Shown here one piece after another: positions 22,385-32,979 of a stretch of 64,000 nt of DNA. Both the position numbers and the translations under genes were made by a program. Every line of letters starts with the position of its first letter. Position 1 is the stretch's first letter. Source of the DNA: Ophiostoma sp. CBS 140.51 (taxonomy: Eukaryota > Ascomycota > Sordariomycetes > Ophiostomatales > Ophiostomataceae); NCBI GenBank assembly GCA_029298735.1, contig JANSLP010000035.1, forward strand, positions 1-64,000, written 5' to 3'. A model generated the notes under the pieces. That model saw nothing but the letters and a program-made list of their open reading frames with translations, searched no databases and had not been told where the DNA came from.

Positions 22385-22760
22385 TGTTCGCTTCCTTCCT
22401 TCGCGAAGCAATGGTGCCCCGCCGTCTCTCTGCCTCTTTCCCTATTCGGCTATTTCTGTGTCGACGGACCACGGAGAACGTCGTTCAATACACCGACTCG
22501 TAGTTTCCAAGCACTGAGTAGTTTCTTTTTCTTGCAGGGCAGGTGCATTCGTCGGTTGTCGCCCATCGCCTGGTCGGGCTCAGGTCTCCGCTGCTAGGGA
22601 ATAGGGAAGTTAGGGAAAATAGGGAAGCCAGCAACAGGCCCAGATCATGCCCAGGGCCTGCCTCGGATGGAGATCGCAATCCCACTTTTTTGTCGTTTTC
22701 GTGCATCGTTACAGGCCACCTGGCTGCCCTCGACGCTGAATGGTCAATTCTTTCCTGCAA

Positions 22761-22784
22761 CTCTGCTCCTCTGCTCCTCTGCTC
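22761..22784. repeat. 8-bp tandem repeat, three copies
   Basis: CTCTGCTC is repeated three times in intergenic DNA. This is a simple short repeat. Confidence 0.8.
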
Positions 22785-24244
22785 CTGAGGTTCCTTCCTG
22801 CATTCGAGTCTTCTTATCGATATGCCCGTCGTACCTACCTCGTTTACGTCTCGTCTTTGTCCTCGGTATTTAAGAGGTATTATCTATCGCTCCTTCCTTG
22901 CTGATTTCAAAACTGGGATCACAGATAGCCTAGTCCAACTCTTCTCGCATTTGCTGCGTCTCTCTTTTGCCTGTTTTGGCCATCTTCCTCGTGCAAGATG
23001 AGAGACAGACTCGACAAAATCGAAAAGTCTTTTCAGGGCCACTTCTATTGGGTGCCCACTGGCTGCCCACCTGGGACTCCGCCGCCAGACTTCGGCTCAC
23101 ACTCTTTGTTTCGAGCTTCTGTGGCGGTGGAGTCGCTCTTTCCTTCTTAGCGCACGAGCCGTCTGCGATCTAAGTCTCGTAGCGTGGAAAACCGACCTGG
23201 GAAAATAGAGGAACAGTGGAAGAAAATGGTAGAGAAATAGTAAGAACGGTGGCGGAAGTGGTTGTCGGCTGCTGCTCACTGGTGGCCCTGCCCCCACCCC
23301 ACCTTCCCTTCTAATCTTCTTCCCATCCTCACCATCCTTTGCGCCTTCCCTCATGCTGTTTTCTCTCGGGTGCTCTTTCTGTCTTGCTATGGTGTGCCTG
23401 GGTTGCGCTTGCCTGCCCCCCATCGGACCGCTTTGTTTTAGCAGGCACCACCACCGAAAATTCCCCTTCCTGACTTTCCCGCCGCTCCTTCTCTTTTGTA
23501 AACTTACGCGAGGGGAGGTCGTTAGGAAATATTAGGGAAAAAGGAACCAACACCAACAAAGCCAGGAAATAACCTTAGCCTTCTTTTTTTTCTTCTGCCC
23601 CTTCGAGCAAGCCAACTATTCGGTCTGTTGCTTTTCGACTTGATTGTTCACCATCCTACAATGCCTTTGTCGTGAGTCCGACGACACAAACGATTCACCT
23701 GCACGACAACCGACGACGCCTCGAGCGACACCGACCTGAAAACGACCTTCGCCGACAAGCCACGCTCTTTTAGCAGTGCATCTTTAAGCAGCGCATCTCA
23801 CAACGGCCGATCGTTTCCTGTTGCCCGGCTCGACTCAAAAGACGCAGACGACCAGACGGTTCTCGACGACAACGCAGCTTCGGCTTATTTTCTCTCGTTT
23901 TCTCAGATTTTTTATCGCCTTGCAACGCCCCGGACGCCGAGTACTCAGCCAACCGACTCTTCTTCGGATTCCCGCTTCCCGCGCCATTCCAGTCGTGTTT
24001 TCCCGGTCACAAGGACAACCCGCCATCGACTTCGAGCCTTTTTTCGGATAGCAAAATCGACTCACCTGGTTTCTTGACCGTTTTACCGACTGTCTCACCT
24101 CGAGCGCATTTGTTTGCAACGTTGTGATACATCCCACTTCGTCTTCCTTTCATCGCATCTCGCGCCGATTATCTCTCTCTGCCTATCACCGACACCTATC
24201 GGCACTCACTTTTCAGCCCCCACCCCTCGATTCACTCTCTTGCT

Positions 24245-26742
24245 ATGGCCATGATGGGGTCCTCTGGCTGGAACGGCCAGGACCAGGCCATGCACCCTGC
24301 TGGCGACGAGGAGTTCCAGCAGTTTCTCGACATGAACGGCATGGGAAACCTCGCCGACAACATTCAGTTCGACTTCACCGACTTCCAGAATGCTTCTCCC
24401 GGCGCCTCCCACTTAATACACACCACCATGGCGCCCACCACCGAGTCGCTCGACACGCCCATGACCGGCGCACACCACGCGCCGGGCCTCATGACGCAGT
24501 CGACCACCGGCCAGCTCTCGGATGCCGGCCTGACTGGCACCGCGGGTATCCACTCCGGCTCACACGCGCACGGCATGCACCCGGTCGTCACAACTGGCAG
24601 CGGCTCCCACGCGAGCATCGCTACTACTCTCATGCCCTCTGTGACGCCAACCGACGCCATCTCAGAGATCGACGCCCAGATCCAGTACCTCCAGCAGCAG
24701 CGCATGCAGCAGCAGCAGCGCCAGGTTGAGGAGCAGAACATTGCCTTCTTCACACGGCAAAGCCACATTGTGCCGCCGACGCCGCAAAGTCTGGAGCTGC
24801 AGGCCGGCAACCAGTTCTTCCACTCGCCGGACCCGCGCAACCAGCACCAGCAGCACCCCTCGCAGCAGTCGCAGCAGGCGGCCATGTACGAGCGGTATCA
24901 GCACTTTAAGGAACAGCAGGATGTACGTGATGCATTCGCCTCCTCTTCTTTACCTCATCGGATTGTACCGGTCGATGTCTTACCTTGCTAACCTTTGTCA
25001 CCCTGTAGATGTCCTTCACCCCACTTGTGTCGCCTGCTGTTACACCATTGGAGACACAGTTCTCCATTGACACACAGTTCACCGTTCCAGGCGCCTACTT
25101 TAGCCCTCTGACGTCGCCTGCTCTGCACGCGCAGACAGACCCAAATTCCGTCTTTGACCCCCGCCTGACAGCCTCCAGCACTTCGCCTCTGGATATGGAT
25201 ATGGAGATGCTCCCGGCTGCGGCCCCGGCTTCGTCAAATTCAACATCGATGAGCGGTGACCTGGCCAAGAAGGCACGGAAAAACAACGCCTCCAAGGCCC
25301 GCAAGGCCAACATTCGCCAGTCGCCCATTACCAAGCCAATGCGGAAAAAGTCGACGACTACTCCTGTTATGAACGCCCAGGTGCTCGACCAGCTTGCCGA
25401 GTCGCTCGAGCACGAGGTCCTGTCCTCGCCCGTTATCCGCCAGCAGTCGCAGCAGCAGGCCTTCCACCCTAGTAATGCACGCCTCATGCAGCTCGGCGGC
25501 CCCTCTTCTTCCTCCGCTGGCACGACCGACTCCGAGAACGACTCCGTGTCGCCCGAAACTCTCACAGATATGCCGCCTCCGCCACTGCCCAAATCGCGTT
25601 CTGCGCGGCCCTCGCCCTACCTCCACCCCCAGAACCACAACTCTGCGCCAAATCACAGCATGGCTACGACGAGTGCGCCTGTCCCTGCTATTGCCAGCGC
25701 TGCACTCGCTGGTGGTTTCCCATCTCCCGCCACCCCAGCCTCGCTTATGAAGCTCTCTTCGCCCAAGCAGAAGTCTCATAAGTCGTCCCCGGCGGTGTCC
25801 GCCAGCAAACATGACGGTACAGCCAGTGGCAGCAACAGCGTCGGTGGTGGTGCAACCACTGCTGTGGGTGTTGCCAACGAGCACATTGAGAACTTTGAGC
25901 TGCCCGAGTCCCTGAGCATGAACTTCCAAAAGACTCATGTGTCGACCTCAAGTGCACACAACACCCCGTCCCTCGAGACAACCGCATCGCCTTCGCTGGA
26001 TCCTATTGCCAGCGGCCGTGGCTTCCAGCCCCTGCCGTCGCCGTCCATCACCAAGCTGGGCGGTGGCACGCGCTCTGCCACGCAGAGCCCTCAGATTCTC
26101 CCCAACGGACAGTCGTCCTCTACGCCCCTCCTCGCTGCCAACTCCAGCCGCAAGACGCCGCAGATGCTGCCGCGCGGCTCATCGTCCAAGAAGCGGCCCA
26201 GCATCAGCTCCGTGCAAGTCTCGCCTGCCCTGCGGCCCAGAATTTCGCCCAGCATCAAGCCGCTGCTGCCCGGTGGTGTCTCTTCCGTCGAGGACCAGGC
26301 CTCGCGCCTGCTCGCCACCAAGTCCAACTACCAGAATATTCTGGAGGGCAACACCGTACCCGGTGTCTCGTACCCGAGCGAGCTGTCGACCAACCTGACC
26401 TCGAAGCGGACATCGCACAAGATCGCCGAGCAGGGCCGGCGGAATCGCATCAACTCGGCGCTGCAGGAGATTGCGACGCTGCTGCCGACACCGCCGCCCA
26501 AGGAGGCCAAGGCCGGCGAGGCTGCGGCCGGTGGTGATGACGAGGAGGGTGGTGACGGCAAGAAGGACGGCAAGTCGGCTGGTGGTGGTGCTGCTAATAA
26601 CAACGCACCCAACAGCAAGGCCAGCACGGTGGAGATGGCGATTGAGTATATCAAACAGCTGAAGAAGGAGGTGGCCGACTTGACGAAGCGGGCAGAGGAT
26701 GCCGAGGCAAAACTGCAGCTCAAGGTCGAGGAGACCAGCTAA
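24245..26742 (+). CDS. nuc-1: NUC-1/Pho4-like bHLH phosphate-starvation regulator, one intron
   Basis: Exons 24245-24922 and 25009-26742 join in frame to 803 aa. The 86-nt intron has GTACGT, branch GCTAAC and TAG, and falls between codons. The C-terminal bHLH has basic region KRTSHKIAEQGRRNR (from residue 692) with His696, Glu700 and Arg704, the class-B set that reads CACGTG. Helix 1 ends near LLP (about 721); helix 2 begins STVEMAIEYI (about 765) and runs into a heptad-like leucine-zipper end. This arrangement, with an acidic N-terminal segment (EEFQQFLDMNGMG), matches Neurospora NUC-1, the activator of phosphorus-acquisition genes, which is held in check by the PREG-PGOV cyclin/kinase pair. 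The loop between helices is about 42 residues of Gly/Asp/Lys/Asn-rich sequence. The middle is Ser/Pro-rich and disordered. The start follows a pyrimidine-rich leader; ATG 24254 is an alternative. Confidence 0.82.
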
Positions 26743-29638
26743 CACGAGGTGATGTGGTGAGTGACGGGACTACAAGAAAAGTAAAGGGGGGACGGAAAGA
26801 AATTACATATATCACGGCGTTTTTTATGAGCGGGTTCGGCTGGGCGAGGCTGGACAGGGCGAGGAAGGAAGGAAGGTGGACAACGGGCTGTCCTTTTGCT
26901 ATTTTTGGTTTATGTGTTCTTGGCTTTTCTTTTTTGTTTCTTTTCTCACCGACAGAGACCGTTCTTACTAGATGGCATTGCTTTCTTGCTAATGTTTTCT
27001 TTTATATTTCTTGGTCTTTTTTTGTGTTATACTATATATCGCTTCCGAGCTGTACTCTGTAATGAAAACAACTGTTTTACTCGTCATTTTTATATAGTTT
27101 ATGGGAGAGAAACTAGACGAGTATGAGGATAGGACCGTGATGGATATACCAAGCAGGATATATACGATATTGACTTACGTTTAGTGGACATATTTGCATT
27201 GAATATATTTACTACAAACAAATCAAACCTATGTGTACTCAGCACTTAATCGTTAGAGTGGAAACATAGAAGGCTATTATGATAGAGAATAGACGCAATA
27301 TTAGATAGCGTTTTCACCAGCGGTCCCCGTTGCTTCCACTTTCTCTACGGTTTGAAGAGTATGAATCCTGTAGCATTACCAATCAACACACTGGGATACG
27401 AGCAGTCAAGCCTAATTCCCCGCCGCTCGTTTCTCATTTTAAGATCGTCCTATGTTCTCGGAGACGAGTTCGGCAATTGATCACTGCCTGCATGTGAATA
27501 GCCAATGACAGCACATTTAAAAGCAAAAGCGGCACCTGGGACGGCAAGGGAAATAAAATAAAGACAGGAGGTGATATGGAACGGAACTCGGCTGGGAGAT
27601 AATAAAAGAGCCAAGAGTCAGAAGAAGGGGCCAAGAGAGGTATGGGCCAAGAAAACAAGACAAGCAATAGTGGCGGCAGAGGCGTGGTAAAAGAGGGTCG
27701 AGTAATGCAAAAGGCATGGCAACCCTCTTTGGCCGATGCAAACTCCGGACATATTGGTGGAGTCAGTCTATCGTTATTAGCCCATTCACGACGGAAGAAA
27801 GGCAATCTCTCTTTCCTTCTTCTACGAAACGAGGACAGGTCTGGCGGTGTATCCGATGGTTCCTTCCCACGTTCGTGGCGAAAAGAGTTTGCCTCTGTGG
27901 GGAAAGAGCGATCTACTTTCCCCTTCCTCGGACAATTCAAATTTGCTTCGGATGTGATTCATGGCTTCGTCTCTCTTCTTAATCGAGCCATGAAAACTTC
28001 AGGCAATGCAAATATGACGGTAAAAGCGAGCAAAGTAACCTCAATTCGCCGACCTTTCTCAATCAAGTCTTCTCTGTCAACGATGAGGCAACCAGCCGAC
28101 GTGGTCGGCGCAGTCATGGCGTGTAGACTAATGTGTTTAGAGTTTAAGAAGAGGCAAGGATAGGGGTAAGATAGCTCGGAATCCGAGGCACATGAAATGC
28201 CTAGACTTTGTATCTGTCACAGCTCGAGTCGAGAAGGAATCGATTGAGGAATTGACTCGAGGACTGGACTCGAACTTTCCTGTGTAAAAAACGGCGGATT
28301 GGAGCAGATTAGCGCTAAAATGGGAGGCCACGCCATAAAAGTGGGTTTTAGCGTCGGATTTTCGGCGTTTTGGCGGGAAGTCGCAATGCCCGAGAAGAGA
28401 AGCGGGTCCATTCGTCTGGGCAGTGTTCCTGCCTAATCATGCTCGAAGCATGCCCATTTGCTGCACACAGCCACCAACCACAGCGTTCTTTCCCTTCTCT
28501 TTCCCTTCTCTTTCTCCCCTGTTGGCTGCCCCTTGCTCGGGGTTAACTATCCGAGCCGCGCGTTTTGGCCACCCACTGTTCAACGTTCACTGACGTCGAG
28601 AACGCCATTCTCTGCAGGTTCCCTCCCATTTTCGCCTCTTCCCCCCCATCTAGGGTCAACAAGAGTCAGATGCAAAACCCACTCCCCGCATTAGAATCTT
28701 ATTTTTCTTTTGTCAAACGTGCGTGTATCCGACGATGATGAGAGATTGGGAGCTGCCTTAATCAGGGGCTGCCTGGTATTCGTCAGAGTCGCTAGAGATA
28801 GCGAAGGATACATTTGAATTAGCATGATGGGTACTTGTCACAAGCCAAAGAACAGAAGAAAAAATCAACAAAAAGTAAGACGAGAGTCGTGGACATACGC
28901 AAATCAAAGCAGAGGTATGACGAACCCCAGCAGGCTGCACACCACCAAGAAGAGACTACAATGTCCTCGAGGAACTGTTTGACGTGGCCCTCGACCTCGA
29001 TCGACAGTTTGTTGCACACTGACTGTGAGGGGGAAAAGAAAGGATAAGACGTTCCATTGGATTTTGTGTTGCATATTTCCTGGCTGCCTAGCCTAGTCGT
29101 CGTCGTCGTTCAGTTGTGTTGGGGGTGGGAGGCGATAAGCTGGGGTTTTGGTGTGTCCGAGGAGATTGGGTATATCAAAGTACCAAAGTACCTATTCGCC
29201 CGGAGTCCCGACGCCTCTTTGAGAGGGGGCAGAGAGGGTCCAGGGCCACTCCACGACAGGCAACTTACACGGCCACTGGCTAGACCACACACACCCTCGC
29301 ACACCAACCCAGCTGGACTTGGTTCTCTCTTTCTTTTTACTGAGTCTCGGTGTTTCCATTTCTTTGCCCTTTCTCTGCCCTTCCCATATCTCCTTTTGAT
29401 CTATTTAACCGTCCTCTTTTCCCTCCTCTTGTCACACCTTTGATATTCCTTTTTTTCTTCTTTTTCTCTTCAACCCATCTTCTTTACCCGACTTCCCTCT
29501 CTACCTTTACTTCCTTTCCTTCCTCACATCTTATACTTTCTTTGTAAGTATTCAAAAGCCCTTCAAACACAGCAAAAAAAACCAACCCACCATCCCACAC
29601 ATTCGAACACTCTTTGCCAACCAGCAATTTTATATAGA
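26743..29638. other. 2.9-kb gene-free interval before the hsp20 gene
   Basis: 26,743-27,400 is AT-rich 3' flank of the bHLH gene. I find no convincing gene: frames at 27434-27940(-) and 27642-28163(+) overlap each other antisense and lack recognisable features. From about 28,450, and strongly 29,320-29,540, the plus strand is pyrimidine-rich and probably carries the promoter and leader of the Hsp20 gene. I did not find a perfect three-unit heat-shock element. Confidence 0.5.
29544..29637 (+). other. Candidate 5'-UTR intron ending one base before the hsp20 ATG
   Basis: A consensus donor GTAAGTA at 29544 and an acceptor TATATAG ending at 29637 bracket 94 nt, a typical fungal intron length. The start codon follows after one base. 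The branch point is not canonical (CCAAC near 29617), so this is a prediction from splice-site consensus only. Confidence 0.35.
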
Positions 29639-31798
29639 ATGTCTTGGAACGAAATCCCCGGCATGCCCGGCTCCGGTGTTGACCACTCCGGCCCGCTGGC
29701 TTTCCGCCCTGGTCGTCACGGCGGCCGCCACCACCACGCCCATGGTCGTCACCACCATGGCCCGCCCCCTCCCCCTCCTGGCTCGGCTCCCGCCCCGGCT
29801 CCTCCTGGCAATGAGCTCGCTCTGATCACCGACGATGTGGCCACTGAGGCTACTGCCACAGATGCCACCACTGCCAAGGACAATGACAACGACAACGAGA
29901 AGGGCACTGACAACAACGACAACAATGACGGCAACGGCGACGACTCCCACGAGGGTGGCCGTCGCCGTGGTGGCGGCCGTCACCACCACCACTGGGGCGG
30001 CCGTCACGCCGACTGGGAGGCTTACGCTGGTATGCCTGGTATGCCCTGGGGCGGTCCCTGGGCTGCTGGTGTCCCTCCCCCTCCCCCGGGCTTTGGCGGT
30101 CCCTTCGGCCCCTTTGGTCCCCACGGTCCCCACGGTTTCGGCGGTGGTCGCCACGGCCACCGTCACCACCACGGTCACCATGAGGGTGGCCCCGGTGGCT
30201 TTGGCGACTTCCATGCTCACGGCCACCACGGTCATCATGGACGCGGCTTTGGTCGCCGTGGCCGCGGTGGTGCCGAGGACGGCACTGCTAACGTGACTGA
30301 CGAAGAGCAGCATGGTCGCGGTTTTGGTCGTCACGGCGGTCACCATGGTGGTCGCCATGGCCACCACGGTGGCTATGGTCGCTGGGGCTGGGACGAGTCC
30401 GACGCTGCCACTGCCATGGGCACCGAGGCCGCTGAGCCCATGATGACTGCTGACGCTAAGTTTGGCACCGAGGAGGAGGTCACGACCACTTCCTCTTCCT
30501 CCAGCGAGAGCGAAAGCGAGGAGGACGTCACCATGATTGAGAAGGAGGACTCTCCTTCCACTGTCCGCGGCGAGACTGCCGCTGCCGGTGCTGCCGCTGC
30601 CACCGCTGCTGAGGGCGAACAGCCCACCCCTGGTAACTGCTTCGGCCGCCGCGGTGGTGGTCGCGGTCGCTGGGGTGGCCGTGGTTTCCGCGGCTGGGGC
30701 GGTCCCCGTGGTCCCCCTTGCTGCGAGAGCTGCGAAGAGGCCCACTCAGCCCGTCGTGCTGCCCGCCATGCCCGCCACGCTGCCCGCGCTGCTGCTTATG
30801 CCGCCCGCACTGCTGGCGAGGAGGGCACTGCCCCTACTGACCCCGCCGAGCCCGGTGCTCCTGGTGAGGGCGAGGGCGATCGTCCTCGTGGCTGCCGCAA
30901 AGGCCGTCACGGCGGCCGTCACGGTCACGGCCACGGCGCTCATGCCCACGGTTTCCATGGTCACCATGGTCCCTGGACCCGCGGTGACTTCTTTGACGCC
31001 GGCTTCGGTCCTGGTGGCCCTTACTTCCACCACTCCCGCTTTGGCCCTGCTGGTGGCCCCCACACTCATGGCCACCATGGTCACCACGGTCGTCACGGTG
31101 GCCGCCACGGTGCTGGTGGTCCCTTTGGCTTCGGTGGCCCCCGTGGCCCCTTTGGCCCTGCTGGTCCCTTTGGCCCCGCTGGACCCTTCGGCCCGGATGG
31201 CCCCATTGGCCGCGCCTTTGGCCCCGACGGTGTCGGCCGTCGCAGCTTCGGGCCCATGATGGCCGCTTTGGCCAACCACCCTGTGGCCCGTAACCTGCGC
31301 GAGATGAGCCGCGCCTACTTTGGCGACGCCAACACGACTCGTGATGCCAACACCACTGCCGATGCTGCTGGTGACGACGCTGACTACTTTGTCCCGCCCG
31401 TCGACATCTTTGTCGACGACAACCGCGGCGGCTGGATCCTGCACGTTGCCCTGCCCGGCGCCAACAAGGAGAACATTGATGTCCAGTGGGATGCTGACCG
31501 CGGTCTGCTGACCATTGCCGGCGTCGTCGTGCGCCCCGGCAACGAGGCCTTCTTGGAGGGTCTGATCAATGCTGAGCGCCGCGTCGGCCTCTTCCAGCGC
31601 GAGGTGCGTCTGCCGCCCTTTGGTGACCAGTCTCAGCAGACTGAGCGTCCTGCTTCCGACAGCAGCGCCAACTCGGCCGCCAAGCAGGAGGTCGATGCTG
31701 CGGGCATCACGGCACGCATGGAGAATGGAGTGCTGATTGTGGTCGTGCCGACGGTCGACAAGGAGTGGACCGAAGTGCAGAAGGTGGACATTGAATAG
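29639..31798 (+). CDS. Hsp20/alpha-crystallin protein with giant His/Gly-rich N-terminus
   Basis: Single 719-aa frame. The last 140 or so residues (about 581-719) form an alpha-crystallin domain: PPVDIFVDD, WILHVALPGANKENIDVQWD, LLTIAGVV, a charged loop, then GITARMENGVLIVVVPTVDKE near the end. This is the fold of small heat-shock chaperones (Hsp30/Hsp20), which hold unfolding proteins in an ATP-independent way. A Ser/Ala/Gln insert splits the domain before its last strands, as in fungal Hsp30. The first 580 residues are exceptional: blocks of His/Gly (GHHGH, GRHGGHHGG), RGG-like GRRGRGG, an acidic Ser/Glu stretch, a CCESC cluster followed by His/Ala/Arg repeats, and a run of GPFGPAGPFG repeats. 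Usual small heat-shock proteins are 150-300 aa. Metal binding or phase separation by the N-terminus is inference. The skewed composition leaves long shadow frames on both strands. Confidence 0.87.
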   Translation: MSWNEIPGMPGSGVDHSGPLAFRPGRHGGRHHHAHGRHHHGPPPPPPGSAPAPAPPGNELALITDDVATEATATDATTAKDNDNDNEKGTDNNDNNDGNGDDSHEGGRRRGGGRHHHHWGGRHADWEAYAGMPGMPWGGPWAAGVPPPPPGFGGPFGPFGPHGPHGFGGGRHGHRHHHGHHEGGPGGFGDFHAHGHHGHHGRGFGRRGRGGAEDGTANVTDEEQHGRGFGRHGGHHGGRHGHHGGYGRWGWDESDAATAMGTEAAEPMMTADAKFGTEEEVTTTSSSSSESESEEDVTMIEKEDSPSTVRGETAAAGAAAATAAEGEQPTPGNCFGRRGGGRGRWGGRGFRGWGGPRGPPCCESCEEAHSARRAARHARHAARAAAYAARTAGEEGTAPTDPAEPGAPGEGEGDRPRGCRKGRHGGRHGHGHGAHAHGFHGHHGPWTRGDFFDAGFGPGGPYFHHSRFGPAGGPHTHGHHGHHGRHGGRHGAGGPFGFGGPRGPFGPAGPFGPAGPFGPDGPIGRAFGPDGVGRRSFGPMMAALANHPVARNLREMSRAYFGDANTTRDANTTADAAGDDADYFVPPVDIFVDDNRGGWILHVALPGANKENIDVQWDADRGLLTIAGVVVRPGNEAFLEGLINAERRVGLFQREVRLPPFGDQSQQTERPASDSSANSAAKQEVDAAGITARMENGVLIVVVPTVDKEWTEVQKVDIE

Positions 31799-32979
31799 GA
31801 GGAATACTTTTCGGAGTGATGGATACGATTAGGGCCCCAATTTGTGATGGCTCATTGGAAAAGGGGGTTGCAGCATGTCGCGCCTACCTGATTTGGATGT
31901 ATCTCGTTCTTTCCTTCTTTCCTTCTTTCCTTAATCAAACACGAACACGACTGTTTCTCACATAGGAAACCAACAACCTCACAAAAATACGTCTTCTTTA
32001 CAATCAGTGCCTTCTCTCATTTTTGTTTACTTTCTGATCATCTTCTTTCTTTCATTCGTCGATTCGTTCTCGCTGCTTTTCTTCTGTTTTCTTTCTTGTC
32101 TGCTAGACAGGGCTCATAAGAGCCAATCGTTTTTACAAAAACAAACAAAACAACCACCAAAAAAATAAAGACTCTTTTCTCTTTTGAATCTAGAACAAAT
32201 ATATTCGCCTCCTGTGTCTGCCTTGTGAAAATTGTGTCCATGTGAAGAACCGTAGACCGTAGGAAACCGTAAAAGTGAGGCCTCGCCAACTTACACGAAA
32301 AATGATTGGCTGACAGTCGCTCTCGCTCTGTTGCCTACACTTTGTGACATGCTGACTAAAACTCATCCAGACCCACTTATTTGTGAGGCCCAAGCTCCCT
32401 CCTTCATACGGTTCGCTGGCTCTCTCCCCCCATTCCTGTTGCCGCTGACAACAAAGGTCGGAAAACGACCAGGTCTTGCAACAACGTAAGGGGGGCGAAA
32501 AGTAAAAAGCGGGTACAATCCCGTCACTGATCGCTCCTACCCATAACAAAAAGAGGACAAACCGTGAAGGGCAATCCAAAACAAGACTTTGCAGCAGGGA
32601 AGGAGGCAAACGTTCGAACGTACCTTACCCCCCTACATTCACTGCACAGTACAAGTAGGTGCATCCCAATTTCTTGGTCCCAAGGGCGACTGGAATGCAA
32701 TCTGCAGGAAACACAAAAAAAGAAGTCCACATCTAATCTGCGCCCGCTGTCCGCGACACGCAGACAAAGACACCCTGGTCTTTGATCACGACACCCGTGC
32801 ATCACAACTGCATCGTCGTGCATCGTGTTCTCTTCGCACATTCATTTTCCGTTTGTTGACGGCATCAACATCGCCATATTTCTCGACAAAGGAACTTATC
32901 GCGACTTATTTTTGAGGGTCTCTTTTTCTCCTTTCCCGTCCTATCTCTCTCCTCAACACCTTCCCTCCTCCCCGCCATC
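31799..32979. other. Interval between hsp20 and src1
   Basis: No gene seen. An 8-bp tandem repeat (31907-31930) lies in the hsp20 3' flank, followed by AT-rich sequence to about 32,210. An ATTGG (inverted CCAAT) is near 32,305. The last 100 nt before the src1 ATG are C/T-rich, as at other starts in the window. Confidence 0.55.
31907..31930. repeat. 8-bp tandem repeat, three copies
   Basis: TTCTTTCC is repeated exactly three times about 110 bp after the hsp20 stop codon. It is a simple pyrimidine microsatellite in the 3' flank. Confidence 0.85.

Larger units (their letters stand above)
18806..24244. other. 5.4-kb gene-free interval before the nuc-1-like gene
   Basis: No gene can be supported. 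18,806-19,800 is a T-rich 3' flank. 19784-20086 on the minus strand is an unassigned 100-codon frame of balanced composition. 20133-20164 resembles the 5' half of tRNA-Gly. Short tandem repeats occur at 22349-22384 and 22761-22784. From about 22,000 and especially 23,300-24,244 the plus strand is pyrimidine-rich and probably belongs to the promoter and leader of the bHLH gene. Confidence 0.5.

Noticed and set aside
22590..22625. Repeated TAGGGAA-like motifs resembling telomere repeats
   Set aside because: The units are irregular (ATAGGGAAGTTAGGGAAAATAG) and do not match TTAGGG arrays; more likely a simple purine-rich stretch.
28245..28340. Possible minus-strand tRNA, because GTTCGAGTC resembles a B-box
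   Set aside because: No A-box at the right distance and the arms do not pair.
29630..30745. 371-codon minus-strand frame, and other long frames, overlapping the hsp20 gene
   Set aside because: Their Ala/Thr/Val/Gly-only composition is what GC-rich Gly/His codons give on the other strand or frame; the sense frame contains a clear alpha-crystallin domain.
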